Source: Terriglobia bacterium | GTDB lineage: Bacteria > Acidobacteriota > Terriglobia > Bryobacterales > UBA6623 | Assembly (NCBI GenBank): GCA_009841225.1 | Contig: VXMF01000058.1 | Location: 62,001 to 126,000 of the forward strand | Direction of reading: 5' to 3' | Length of the DNA stretch: 64,000 nt | In this document: positions 44,545 through 53,327 of the stretch, piece by piece | How positions within the stretch are numbered: position 1 is the stretch's first letter | How the letters are laid out: each line of letters begins with the position of its first letter | Notes under the pieces: model-generated | The model's input: the letters and a program-made list of their open reading frames with translations, nothing else | Told to the model about the DNA's origin: nothing | Databases searched by the model: none | Program-made: the position numbers and the translations under genes

Positions 44545-45432
44545 CTAGCGTCGGCCTAGGTAGTCGAGTTCCCCAGCCTCGATTCGGATCTGCAGCCGGT
44601 TCTCGGACGGCGGCAGCGGGCAGGTTGTGTATGGATTGAACGCGCAAGGCGGATTGTAGGCTCGGTTGAAGTCAACGGTAGTCATTCCGGCCAAGTCGGG
44701 CAGGTCAGCGTAGAGAAACCTCGCGGCGGGATAAGTCTCGCTTCCGCTGGTCAGGTCTTTGAAGACCAACCACAGGCGGTCGTCGTAATCGATCGCGGTC
44801 AGGCGGAGTTCCTCGCCCTTGACAGTCAGCGCAACTGATCCGCTGGTGCGTAGGGTCAGGACGTCGCCGAGGGTGTTGGCCAGTTCCATGGTGCGCGGTT
44901 TGTCGTGTGGGAGGTAGCGTCCGGAAATCCGAAACGACTCGTCCACTGGGTACCAACGCAACTTCGTGAATTCGCGCCTGATCTCACTCTCCAAATCCCT
45001 TAGACGAATTGCCAGCCGGTCACCGCTCTCATGACAGAACAGCGAGAGGGGGCCAAGGGTGATCGTCGGTCGATCGGGCCCCTCGTGCGGCCATAGTTGT
45101 GCCGCATCGACCCTGCGCCCATCGACCAACAGGGTCTGTCGTTCGACTGCTCGCACGTCGACCCTTCCGTCCTGTAGCGTGATGATCCCTGCACGCTCGC
45201 GCCCCGCCCGCAATTCGATGTCGTTCTGCGGCGACGAGCCGAAGCTATTGTCGCCCTCGTTGAGAAAGAAGAGTCCAGTAAGCGTCAGCCAGCCGTCGTC
45301 AGCCTTGAGCCGTGCCTCGCGTTCGGTGCGCCATGCTTCGATTTCTGCCACGTAGTCGTGGGGCGACGGTGTCCCGCATGCCAGCAGCATCGCAGAAAAC
45401 GAGATGGCCGCTACAGGCAGTCTGGTTATCAT
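44545..45432 (-). CDS. DUF1684 lipoprotein
   Basis: A 295-residue protein of the DUF1684 family. A lipobox is seen at the end of a signal peptide (PVAAISFSAMLLACG), so it should be anchored in the membrane as a lipoprotein. Family marks are AEIEAWRTEREARLKADDGW, LTGLFFLNEGDNSFGS, and the C-terminal AYNPPCAFNPYTTCPLPP. The function of the family is unknown. The start at 45432 puts the signal peptide first; the frame is open further upstream but those residues are not protein-like. A broken copy lies at 41583-42170. Confidence 0.85.
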   Translation of the reverse strand: MITRLPVAAISFSAMLLACGTPSPHDYVAEIEAWRTEREARLKADDGWLTLTGLFFLNEGDNSFGSSPQNDIELRAGRERAGIITLQDGRVDVRAVERQTLLVDGRRVDAAQLWPHEGPDRPTITLGPLSLFCHESGDRLAIRLRDLESEIRREFTKLRWYPVDESFRISGRYLPHDKPRTMELANTLGDVLTLRTSGSVALTVKGEELRLTAIDYDDRLWLVFKDLTSGSETYPAARFLYADLPDLAGMTTVDFNRAYNPPCAFNPYTTCPLPPSENRLQIRIEAGELDYLGRR

Positions 45433-45939
45433 TCGCGGGCGCTGCTTCTGTTGGATCGCCTCTGGATCCAAAGTCCCAGCTGGCTTCCAGAGGCCAACCC
45501 GAGGGCACATACGTTCACCCAATTCTAGTCGAACGGTGATATTCCGGACCGTAGGCGCCACCATTCTCTGGGCAGGTGGCGGTCGATGCAGCCGTGACCG
45601 TTCGGCCGCGTGCATTTCCGGGGCGGGGCGGATGGCAAGATCGGGCGGCTGAGCTTGACGGGATGACTACTTCCGGGGTCGGTGGTCGATCTCGCAAGCC
45701 ACTCTATGGCTGGAAGGCGTTGTAGTAACGTCACCAAGATTCGATGGGGAGCTAGGCTGCTCTAAGCGCGCACAACATCTCACCATCGCAGAGCACCTTA
45801 CGGTACGGAGTGCGCCTCACCGTGCGGGGTGCGCCTAAATTCCCTGTATGTCACTCGAGAGCCGCGAGGACTTCGACAAACGTGTGGATCCGCCGCTGAC
45901 GATCGACAGCAGTGGCGGTCGCTGATCCGGTTTCGGTCG
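45433..45939. other. 500-base intergenic stretch with a short tandem repeat
   Basis: No convincing gene. Two imperfect 19-base direct copies lie side by side at 45801-45819 and 45820-45838 (ending GTGCGCCTCA and GTGCGCCTAA). The downstream gene on the minus strand ends at 45940 and the upstream one starts at 45432, so the stretch should hold the promoter of the DUF1684 gene. Confidence 0.4.
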
Positions 45940-47391
45940 TCACCGAGAGGGAACGCGAAACACCCACGTCACCGCGTTCGCGACTTGCCCGCCCACTCTG
46001 ATCTCGGATTGCCTCCGTTGAATCACCCGTCCCGGCATTGGGTGGTCATTCGAGAATGTCAGCCCTGACACGGCGACTGTTCCATCGGAACCCACGTCGA
46101 GGCCTTCTAGGATGTCCCTTTCTGATCCGCCGCTATACGTGCCAAACCGAAGATCCGCAAGTCCGCGGGAGAAAACTGCAACGAAGCCATCTGTCCGGCC
46201 GCCGTAGCTCTTCTGCAGGGCGTTGACGACGGGCAGGTCGGCGGATGATGTGAGGCCCACCAGCCAGACTCTACCGCTCGCATCCACCTTGATGTCCTTT
46301 CCATCAAAACCACTCGAATCATCCTGCGAACCGCCGTAGTATGTCAGCCGAACCGTCCTGAATGCAGGTCCGTCGAGTCTTGCAACAAACGCATCCAATC
46401 CACCCTGAGCCGTTCGCTGAAACGCGTCGTCGCTGACGGGCAGATCTTGGGAATTCGTGATTCCGGCTACGACTGGCGCACCGCGTTCGTCGACTGCCAC
46501 CCCCCAGCCCGAATCGTCACCCGAGCCGCCAAGGTATGTCGAGAACGAAATCGCGAGACTAGACACTTGCAGGCGGGCCAAGAACAGGTCGCTGACACCG
46601 CGCAGGTCTGGTTGGACAGGGTCATGAACCGGGAAGTCTTCCGACTTGGTGTAGCCAACAGCAAAAACTCCTCCCTTTCCATCGAGCGCGATTCCAGTCA
46701 GCTTCTCTTCTGACGAACCACCGAAGACAACTGAATGGTGTGACGCAGCATCCTGGAGTCGCCATGAGAAGACGAAGGCGTCGGCGTTCCCTCTGCCGGA
46801 ACTCCTCAGGCCCGGAAAGTCAGCCGAAGTCGTTGTACCGCCCACCAGCACTCTCCCGCCTCCATCCAGTTCCAGCGCATTTCCAACATCGGCTCCCTCG
46901 CCACCGAGGTACGTACCGTACGAGACCCGGCCGCTAGGAGCTATGGAAACCAGGAAGGCGTCGCTCTCGCCTCCCCCGAAACGCGGCTGCACGGCATCGT
47001 CCGTTACCAGCAGCCCGGAGCCCTTCGTCAGGCCGGTCACGAAGGCGCGCCCCTTTTCGTCAGTCTTGATCCGGAGTGCCGCTGTCATGGCGTCCGCTCC
47101 GACCCGCGTGGCATACACGAGCTTCCCTTCGTCCAAATCGAGGCGGAGCACGAACGCGGCCATCATGCCCTCCCGACTGCGTGATTCCGATACTTGAACA
47201 GGAAGGCTACTCTCTGGCGAGTGACATGCGAGGAACAAGTCTCCCTGCCAGAGGGCCACGTCATCGCAGTCCGCCACCCCCAGATACGTGCTCCAAGACA
47301 CGACTGGCTCGATCGGGGAAGCTGTCGCCGTCATGGCGACGCAGCACAAAAGGATCGTCCAGCGCGGCACTTGCGATTCGTCCTGCTTCAT
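45940..47391 (-). CDS. Exported SBBP-repeat beta-propeller protein
   Basis: A 483-residue secreted protein. A signal peptide (WTILLCCVAMTATAS) is followed by six or more repeats of the SBBP type, each around TYLGGxGxDxGxxLxxDGxGxVxVGGxTxSxDFP; examples are YGTYLGGEGADVGNALELDG, FSTYLGGSGDDSGWGVAVDE and LTYYGGSQDDSSGFDGKDIK. These blades form an extracellular beta-propeller, common in Acidobacteriota and related soil bacteria, where they probably bind glycans or proteins. No enzyme motif was seen. The C-terminus has a possible remnant of a further domain. Confidence 0.88.
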   Translation of the reverse strand: MKQDESQVPRWTILLCCVAMTATASPIEPVVSWSTYLGVADCDDVALWQGDLFLACHSPESSLPVQVSESRSREGMMAAFVLRLDLDEGKLVYATRVGADAMTAALRIKTDEKGRAFVTGLTKGSGLLVTDDAVQPRFGGGESDAFLVSIAPSGRVSYGTYLGGEGADVGNALELDGGGRVLVGGTTTSADFPGLRSSGRGNADAFVFSWRLQDAASHHSVVFGGSSEEKLTGIALDGKGGVFAVGYTKSEDFPVHDPVQPDLRGVSDLFLARLQVSSLAISFSTYLGGSGDDSGWGVAVDERGAPVVAGITNSQDLPVSDDAFQRTAQGGLDAFVARLDGPAFRTVRLTYYGGSQDDSSGFDGKDIKVDASGRVWLVGLTSSADLPVVNALQKSYGGRTDGFVAVFSRGLADLRFGTYSGGSERDILEGLDVGSDGTVAVSGLTFSNDHPMPGRVIQRRQSEIRVGGQVANAVTWVFRVPSR

Positions 47392-47553
47392 TCTCGGCGT
47401 ACCCGATCTGCGGGCCGGACAGTACCTAGAGTAGGCTCGCAGAACATTGCGAGAGTTCCCGGAGCAGGTTCTAGTTATGGGCGTATCTCGCCTCTATGCG
47501 GGTCTCCAGCCGCAAGGGGGATTACATACCAGGGTTGACGGCGTGGAATCGGC

Positions 47554-48006
47554 CTACTCAGGGTCTTCCCCTTCTCGCACGACCATCACCGAGCCGAGAG
47601 GGAACTTGGGGGTGTCGTGAACTACAGTCGGGTCCAGCGGTACACCCACCTTGGCCTCGTACTTCCATCTTTTGCCCTTGTCCTTCTCGTGGCGGTCCAA
47701 GACGAACGCCTTGTGCTGCATCTGCTTCGGATTAGACATTCGGCCTTTCAGCTGTTTTTCGTCGTCCTCAGTGATGCCCGCCATCTCGTGGTGGAGCCGC
47801 CTACGGTTCTCGGCCACGGTCATGTCGACGCCGTCCACTTTCCCGTCTTCGTCGGTGAAAATCGGATAGTCCAGCGTTGGCTCCCGTCCGGAATGCACTT
47901 CGATACCCTCGATGCGCCGTCCGCCACCGTCACGGACGATTCCTTCACTGTCAACGTAGATATCGCCGCCGCTCATGCCTGCCTCCTCCGATTCGTGGTC
48001 CGTCAT
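47554..48006 (-). CDS. Hydrophilic protein of unknown function
   Basis: A 150-residue, strongly charged protein (about a third D, E, K, R), without membrane span, signal peptide or cysteine. Gly-rich start (MSGGDIYVDSEGIVRDGGG), a helical middle (ENRRRLHHEMAGITEDDEK) and a strand-rich end (YEAKVGVPLDPTVVHD). Two starts are possible, at 48006 and at the inner ATG before SGGD. It points away from a short ORF on the other strand that begins within a base or two. No family recognised. Confidence 0.6.
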   Translation of the reverse strand: MTDHESEEAGMSGGDIYVDSEGIVRDGGGRRIEGIEVHSGREPTLDYPIFTDEDGKVDGVDMTVAENRRRLHHEMAGITEDDEKQLKGRMSNPKQMQHKAFVLDRHEKDKGKRWKYEAKVGVPLDPTVVHDTPKFPLGSVMVVREGEDPE

Positions 48007-48034
48007 GTGCGAGATCCGTGGAAGTGTGTCAGAA

Positions 48035-48193
48035 ATGGTTTCGGAACGACCGGAACCGAAGGAGTTCGTGCGAGATAGAAGGCTGCGTAGTTACGACCGA
48101 GAGCGTTACAGTGCATTGGATGAGGCGATTCACGCCCTGAATGAGGAACGTGCCCGGTACCGGGAAGCCCTCGACCGTAGCACTGCGACCTGA
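48035..48193 (+). CDS. Possible small charged protein
   Basis: 52 residues, MVSERPEPKEFVRDRRL and a helical tail SALDEAIHALNEERARYREA. Composition is protein-like and amphipathic, but the ORF is short, there is no good ribosome binding site, and the start could also be the ATG at 48005. It lies head to head with the gene at 47554-48006. Confidence 0.3.
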   Translation: MVSERPEPKEFVRDRRLRSYDRERYSALDEAIHALNEERARYREALDRSTAT

Positions 48194-48212
48194 CGACCTG
48201 ATAGCTGCGCCG

Positions 48213-48407
48213 CTATGGTCGCTCGCTGTTGCTGGTGGCTGAGCCTTCGTCCAGTGCCAGAACGGACTCGCGGGGCTGCGTTGGCAACCGTCTCTTAACG
48301 GCTTCAGGTACATCGGGTCGATGCCGTAGCAAGGCCAGGACGACCTGCTCCGGTGTTGCCTCTCCGTAGTTCGCCTTGGAGACCGGCTCCGCGTCCGTCT
48401 TCTTCAC
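48213..48407 (-). CDS. Small protein downstream of the HNH gene
   Basis: 64 residues from a GTG at 48407, seven bases behind the HNH stop at 48415, same strand. It contains YGEATPEQVVLALLRHRP and AVKRRLPTQPRESVLAL, a compact helical pattern. No family recognised. The coupling to the HNH fragment suggests that the two were once one operon. Confidence 0.45.
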   Translation of the reverse strand: MKKTDAEPVSKANYGEATPEQVVLALLRHRPDVPEAVKRRLPTQPRESVLALDEGSATSNSERP

Positions 48408-48414
48408 AGTAATC

Positions 48415-48846
48415 TCACTTGTTCGATTTTCTGCGGTTGCAGGGTTTGCAGAGCACCTGACAGTTCGCGGCCTCCGTCTTTCCGCCTTCGGACCACGGGT
48501 CGATCTGGTCGGCCTCCATGTCCTTGATGTTGAACGACTCACCGCAGAGCTTGCAGTTGCCGCCTTGACGCCCGAAAGCCGCGTTCTTCGTGGCATCTGA
48601 GAAGGCGCGGATCTTGAGGTGCTTTTCCTGGCCGGTGAGCAGATAGGCGTAGATTACCCGGTCGCCCGACGTTCGGTCGGCGATCCGTACTGAAGTAGTC
48701 AGGAACCGCATCCACCAAGAAGGCCGTAAGTTGGTGTTGCGCAGCAAACATAAGCTGAACCCTGAAATGTCCGACAAGACATTCAGAGCGAGTTCGGGAA
48801 CCCCGACCAAGTCGAGCAGGTGATTGGCCAGTCGGCGACCTCTCAC
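48415..48846 (-). pseudogene. HNH endonuclease fragment, C-terminal part of a DUF262-type protein
   Basis: 143 codons. The C-terminal 65 residues form a complete HNH domain: CKLCGESFNIKDMEADQIDP, then WSEGGKTEAANCQVLCKPCNRRKSNK-type ending (LCKPCNRRKS). In full-length DUF262 (GmrSD-like) proteins, this domain follows a helical region and a DGQQR-type NTPase domain; here only VRIADRTSGDRVIYAYLL remains in front, preceded by unrelated codons. The Asp-Gln replacing the usual Asp-His (EADQI for EADHI) would also weaken the metal site. Most likely a truncated remnant; a free HNH protein is the alternative. Confidence 0.6.
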
Positions 48847-48959
48847 TAGAGCGGCCGGGCGACCTAGACTCAGCCCGGAAACGCCCGAGTACCGGGCATT
48901 CGTGAAACACGGCGGCTGAGAATCCGACGGACTTCAGCCGTAAGCCGCAATTCTCCCCC

Positions 48960-49002
48960 TTGCGCTTTGGCCTCTAACTGTACTATTATACCTAGTACAG
49001 CT
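48960..49002 (+). promoter_or_regulatory. Promoter and palindromic operator of the GntR-ABC operon
   Basis: CTGTACTA (48978-48985), seven bases, then TAGTACAG (48993-49000): a perfect 8-base inverted repeat of the kind bound by YtrA-type GntR regulators. A -10 box TATTAT (48984-48989) lies inside it, with TTGCGC (48960-48965) as -35 at an 18-base spacing. The ATG follows at 49003, so the transcript should be leaderless. Binding of the regulator would block RNA polymerase directly. Confidence 0.75.
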
Positions 49003-49437
49003 ATGCTGCCCTTCACCGTCGAGTTGCGAACGGGCGCGTCGGTCTACGAGCAGTTGGTCTACGCGGTGCAGCGAGCGATCGTTTCGAACCAACTGTCACC
49101 GGGCGACCGGTTCCCTTCCGTTCGAACTTTGAGCCAAGAACTCCGCATCAATCCCAACACCGCGCAAAAGGTGGTGACACGGCTCGTGGATCAGGGACTG
49201 CTGGTCGTCCAGCCAGGCGTTGGAACTCTCGTTGCGCAACTTCCGGAATCGTCCCAGAAAGAGCGGTCCGAACTATTGCTCCGTGAAGTCGAACAGCTCG
49301 TAGTCGAAGCAAGGAGGCTGTCTCTGACATTCGACCAAGTAGTCGAGGCGGTTCAGAGCCATTGGATTCGTCTGTCCGAGATGCAGCCGACGCATGAGCG
49401 GGAGCAGGTGGCAGCTGAGGAGGCCGTTAGCGAATGA
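49003..49437 (+). CDS. GntR-family regulator, YtrA subfamily
   Basis: A 144-residue repressor. Residues 10-70 are a GntR winged helix (SVYEQLVYAVQRAIVSNQ, LSPGDRFPSVRTLSQELR, INPNTAQKVVTRLVDQGL). The C-terminal part is short and helical, as in YtrA-type members that lack a large effector domain. The start at 49003 is used because it follows the operator and gives the conserved start; the open frame extends upstream but would run through the operator. The ABC ATPase gene overlaps its stop by four bases (ATGA). It should repress its own operon until cell-envelope stress or a ligand relieves it, as in Bacillus YtrA; the signal here is unknown. Confidence 0.9.
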   Translation: MLPFTVELRTGASVYEQLVYAVQRAIVSNQLSPGDRFPSVRTLSQELRINPNTAQKVVTRLVDQGLLVVQPGVGTLVAQLPESSQKERSELLLREVEQLVVEARRLSLTFDQVVEAVQSHWIRLSEMQPTHEREQVAAEEAVSE

Positions 49438-50357
49438 ACGCGATCATCCAGACCAAAGAACTCTCGCGGCGCTTTGGCCGAACCGAAGCCGTCAGGAACC
49501 TTTCCCTAGATGTGCCGAGGGGGAGCATCTTCGCCCTGCTGGGGCCGAACGGCGCCGGCAAGACGACTACGATCAAGATGCTCTTGAACATGATTCGTCC
49601 GACGGGCGGTCGGGCCACTGTCTTAGGAACCGAGTCAACCCGCCTAGGCCCCTCGGAATTCACCCGCATCGGCTACGTTTCCGAGAACCAAGAATTGCCC
49701 GATTGGATGACCGTTCAGGACCTGATCGACTTTTGCCGGCCAATGTACCCCTCGTGGGATCAGGACCTGTGCCGCCAGCTGACCCGGCAGTTCGACCTGC
49801 CGCTCTCACGGAAGATCAAGGGCTTCTCGCGGGGCATGCGAATCAAGGCGGCCTTGCTGGTTTCGCTCGCGTACCGGCCGGAGCTGGTTGTCCTAGATGA
49901 GCCATTCAGCGGACTAGACGCCCTAGTGAGGGACGAGTTCATGCGAGGCCTACTGGAACTCAGCGATCGGACCGAGTGGACCGTGTTGGTGTCATCTCAT
50001 GACATCGACGAGGTGGAGCGGCTAGTGGACTGGGTGGGCGTGATTGACAAGGGGTCGCTACGCGTCTCTGAGTGCACGGCGTCGCTCGAGGCACGATTCC
50101 GCTCTTGCCAGTTGACTCTGGAGTCAGGCGGGCGGCTGCCCGATATGCTGCCGGATTCGTGGCTGCTACCGGAGACGGTGGGACGAACCGTCCGGTTCGT
50201 GGAGAGCGTGTACAAGGAGGGGACAGGCGACGACTTCATCCGAACTGTCATGCCGGAAGCGAGAGAGGTCACCGTAAGCCGCATGTCCCTAAAGGCAATC
50301 TTCATGGCACTCGCTCGGACCTACCGGTCCCAAGGGAGGGAAAAAGAGTGGGCCTGA
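49434..50357 (+). CDS. ABC transporter ATP-binding protein (YtrB-like)
   Basis: A 307-residue ABC ATPase. Walker A GPNGAGKTTTIKML, Q-loop VSENQELPDW, signature FSRGMRIKAALL (a variant of LSGGQ, usual in YtrB/BcrA-like exporters) and Walker B LVVLDEPFSGLD, then the switch His in VSSHDIDE. The C-terminal 90 residues are a small regulatory-like domain. It overlaps the regulator by four bases at the start, and the permease by ten at the end, so the three form one coupled operon. Probably exports a peptide, lipid or antibiotic. Confidence 0.93.
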   Translation: MNAIIQTKELSRRFGRTEAVRNLSLDVPRGSIFALLGPNGAGKTTTIKMLLNMIRPTGGRATVLGTESTRLGPSEFTRIGYVSENQELPDWMTVQDLIDFCRPMYPSWDQDLCRQLTRQFDLPLSRKIKGFSRGMRIKAALLVSLAYRPELVVLDEPFSGLDALVRDEFMRGLLELSDRTEWTVLVSSHDIDEVERLVDWVGVIDKGSLRVSECTASLEARFRSCQLTLESGGRLPDMLPDSWLLPETVGRTVRFVESVYKEGTGDDFIRTVMPEAREVTVSRMSLKAIFMALARTYRSQGREKEWA

Positions 50358-51115
50358 TTCTTCACCTCGTCCGCAAGGACTTCCGCCGGGTACGGGTGCT
50401 TCTCGGAATTTGGTGCCCGATCCTGATCCTCTCTGTCGTGTTGGACGCGAAAATCGAGCTGTACCTCGACGGGCGTGGGCCGGCTCAGGAAGTTGGCACC
50501 CCGAGCAGCGCCGAGTTCGATCTCGCTGTCTTCGTGCTGGTCGGCCTGCTGGTCGTCTTCTTCGACCTCTTGATGCGCGCCGCGATTGTCTCGAAATTGG
50601 TGCATGACGACGCCACGGTGGGAAGCACAGCGTTCTGGCTGAGTCGGCCCATTACCGGTGGGACACTTCTAGCCAGCAAGGCGACCCTCTTGGCTCTGTC
50701 GATGATTCCTGCGGATATCGCTGTGCAGATGGTGACCTCAAGTCACCTAACCGGCTCGGTATCGTCCTCGGAATTCTTCCTTATGCCCGTTGTTGCGACA
50801 GCCGTGTTCATGATGTTGGCGGTCTTGACACCGAGCCTGGCACGAATGGCGGTCCTGGGGGGAATCATCGCGGGTGTCACTTGGGGAGCGTTCCTCGTCT
50901 TGAGCTGGCTGGCAATGCCCCTAGTCGGAGGAGAGGGCATAGTAGAGGCTGCCACACGATCGGTAACGCAGAGTCCGCCCTGGCTGCTGCTTCTGGGGGT
51001 TAGTATCGCGGTGATCTGCCACCAGTACCTGACCCGTCGAACCAAGCGAAGCCTTGTCATGGCTTTCTCCGGAATCCCGGTCTTCCTTCTCTTGCTGACC
51101 GCGGGATGGTTCTAG
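50348..51115 (+). CDS. ABC transporter permease
   Basis: A 255-residue membrane protein with about six hydrophobic spans (for example GIWCPILILSVVL, AVFVLVGLLVVFFDLLM, VATAVFMMLAVL, GAFLVLSWLAMPLV, WLLLLGVSIAVI and IPVFLLLLTAGWF). The frame is open far upstream, but the GTG at 50348 is chosen: GGGAGGG lies seven bases before it, and it begins with a short charged stretch (LHLVRKDFRRVRV) before the first span, as in ABC-2 type permeases. It overlaps the ATPase gene by ten bases. It should pair with that ATPase as an exporter. Confidence 0.88.
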   Translation: MGLILHLVRKDFRRVRVLLGIWCPILILSVVLDAKIELYLDGRGPAQEVGTPSSAEFDLAVFVLVGLLVVFFDLLMRAAIVSKLVHDDATVGSTAFWLSRPITGGTLLASKATLLALSMIPADIAVQMVTSSHLTGSVSSSEFFLMPVVATAVFMMLAVLTPSLARMAVLGGIIAGVTWGAFLVLSWLAMPLVGGEGIVEAATRSVTQSPPWLLLLGVSIAVICHQYLTRRTKRSLVMAFSGIPVFLLLLTAGWF

Positions 51116-51221
51116 CTGCCCTGATGAACTTCCGGGCCGGTTCGAGTTGTTCCCAAGCGGCCGCCGCGCCAGAACAAGGGCCCACCAGGTGAAGTCGGAT
51201 AGCGGACCTGAGGCGGCACCC

Positions 51222-53114
51222 ATGCGATTGACCTCGGGGCACCGTCCGTTAACGGCTATCAGGCTCGCAATGATCTGCTTGGTATCGACCGCGAGCCTTC
51301 TATCTGCCGCATCTGATCCGGTCAAGCCATCAACGCTCGAAGAGCTTCGTGCGGCAATCCAAAGGGAGCTCGATGAAGTTGGACACGGATCTATAGGAGT
51401 GGCTCTCGTATCGAAGGACAGGACGATCTGGACAGCCGGAATTGGGCTGGCCGATCCCAACACCTTCCGCGAAGCTGACGAGAACACCTATTGGCGCCTT
51501 GGCTCCATCACGAAGAGCTTCGTTGGCCTCGCCGCGCTCATCCTTCAAGAGCGCGGAATGCTGCGGTTGACAGACACGGTCGCTGAACTCGCGCCGGAGA
51601 TTGGAATTCGCAACAGATGGAACACCGAGACCCCGGTGCGCCTAGTCCACTTGCTCGAGCACACGGCCGGGTTTGATGACTTGCGGTACAAGGACTATGC
51701 GAGCAATGACCCGACGCCTCTCTCTCTACGCCAGGGTATTGATCACATTCGAGGGTCGCTGTATAGCCGATGGCCTCCGGGCCTCCATTTGTCGTATTCG
51801 AACGCTGGCCCGGCGGTCGCAGCGTACATCGTTCAGGAACTCGACGGGCGCCCATTTGAAGAGTTCCTCAAACACGATATCCTCGAGCCATTGGAGATGA
51901 CCGGAGCCGGACTGCTGCTGACGGACGATCTCGAAGCGCGACTGGCAGGGGGTTACAACGCTGAAGGGATACGGGTGCCTTATGAGCACATTGTCGTGCG
52001 CCCGTCGGGTGCATTGAGCGCGACGCCGCGACAGATGGCGAACTTCGTCAGGATGCTCCTCAACCGAGGCAGTTTCGACGGCCGACAACTGGTCTCGCCG
52101 GATTCAATCGCACGGATGGAAAGATCGGAGACCACGCTGTCTGGACACCTGCAGCCCGGATACGGTCTGGGCAATTTTCCCAGTTCGGAGCATGGCTTCA
52201 TCTTCCGAGGACACAACGGTGGCATGCCGGGGTATCACGCAAAGTACGCGTACTTGACAGACCAAGGTCTCGGATATTGCGTGATGGTCGCGGTGTCGAA
52301 CAACAGGCTTGTAAGCCGCGTTGATGACCTCGTCAGTGAGTATCTCGTCCGCGACCTCGACAGACCCAGTGCGCCGGCCGCCACGGAGATGGCACCTGAC
52401 ATCGACCAGTGGACCGGCTACTACCGACCCGCAACGTCCAGAAACCAATCCATGCGCTACGTGGAGAGGCTCGTCGGTGTCGCACGTGTTACGCGAGCGG
52501 ATAACATCCTGATCGTCAAAATCGGTGGTCGGCCCATCGAGTTCCATCCCATCAGTAAGCGGGTGTTTAGGCACAAGTTACGGCCAGCAACAACGCTGGC
52601 CCTACTGGAGGGCCCCGACGGGTCGAAATACGCACAGGGCGAAATCGGGAGCCTGCGCATGGTACCCGGAACGGTTGTATGGTTCGAGCGGCTTGTGGCT
52701 GGGATTGCAGCACTGCTGATGGTAAGCAGCCCCCTTTGGGCCCTTGCCTGGGTTCCCTTGAAGCTGCGGGGGAAGCTCAAGGGTCGTCGTATTGCGGCGA
52801 GGGTCTGGCCGTTGCTCGCGGTGATGGCTCTTTCGATAGTGATCGCCGTATGGATCGGGAGCACTGGACGAGGGGACTTCGCCAAGGTCGTCGAACAGCT
52901 CGGAGGGCCGACACTAGCTGCCATTAGCTTCGTTGTTATGTCATGGATCTTCGTGCTCCTAGCGCTGCAAGGGCTGGTTTGCTCGTTCAGGAGCAGTCCC
53001 GAGCGGACTGGCCGCTTTGCCCGTATACACTCGATTGCAGTGTCGACAGCGTGCCTAGTAGTGGCGGCATACCTGCTGTACTTCCGGGCGATCGGGTTTC
53101 CAACCTGGTGGTAG
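51222..53114 (+). CDS. Membrane-anchored serine hydrolase, class C beta-lactamase/PBP-like
   Basis: A 630-residue exported protein. A signal peptide (RLAMICLVSTASLLSAAS) leads to a beta-lactamase-type domain, with catalytic S95-ITK-98 in YWRLGSITKSFVG, the second motif YSN in HLSYSNAGPAVA, and a late HNGG (FRGHNGGMPGYHA), equivalent to the KTG. Residues from about 480 hold four to five membrane spans (AGIAALLMVSSPLWALAWV, VWPLLAVMALSIVIAVWI, AISFVVMSWIFVLLALQGL). Such esterase-like proteins act on peptides or esters outside the cytoplasm; true beta-lactamase activity is not implied. The ATG at 51222 has a GAGG eight bases before it. Confidence 0.88.
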   Translation: MRLTSGHRPLTAIRLAMICLVSTASLLSAASDPVKPSTLEELRAAIQRELDEVGHGSIGVALVSKDRTIWTAGIGLADPNTFREADENTYWRLGSITKSFVGLAALILQERGMLRLTDTVAELAPEIGIRNRWNTETPVRLVHLLEHTAGFDDLRYKDYASNDPTPLSLRQGIDHIRGSLYSRWPPGLHLSYSNAGPAVAAYIVQELDGRPFEEFLKHDILEPLEMTGAGLLLTDDLEARLAGGYNAEGIRVPYEHIVVRPSGALSATPRQMANFVRMLLNRGSFDGRQLVSPDSIARMERSETTLSGHLQPGYGLGNFPSSEHGFIFRGHNGGMPGYHAKYAYLTDQGLGYCVMVAVSNNRLVSRVDDLVSEYLVRDLDRPSAPAATEMAPDIDQWTGYYRPATSRNQSMRYVERLVGVARVTRADNILIVKIGGRPIEFHPISKRVFRHKLRPATTLALLEGPDGSKYAQGEIGSLRMVPGTVVWFERLVAGIAALLMVSSPLWALAWVPLKLRGKLKGRRIAARVWPLLAVMALSIVIAVWIGSTGRGDFAKVVEQLGGPTLAAISFVVMSWIFVLLALQGLVCSFRSSPERTGRFARIHSIAVSTACLVVAAYLLYFRAIGFPTWW

Positions 53115-53327
53115 GGTCAGGTTGACCGATCCCGCGACGCGGATAGGCCGGCTTCGATCAGCCAAGCGGAGCTTCGGAAAGTACTGCTACGTCGGGCGCT
53201 TGAGGAGACAAACGCGGGCAAACTGCGTTCGTCGCGAACCATCGGGGCCAAGTTTACCGATGTACCACCGTTGGCTGGACTAACCCTGCACTTCGACAAG
53301 AAATGCCACTAAGATAGACCTGTAGAA

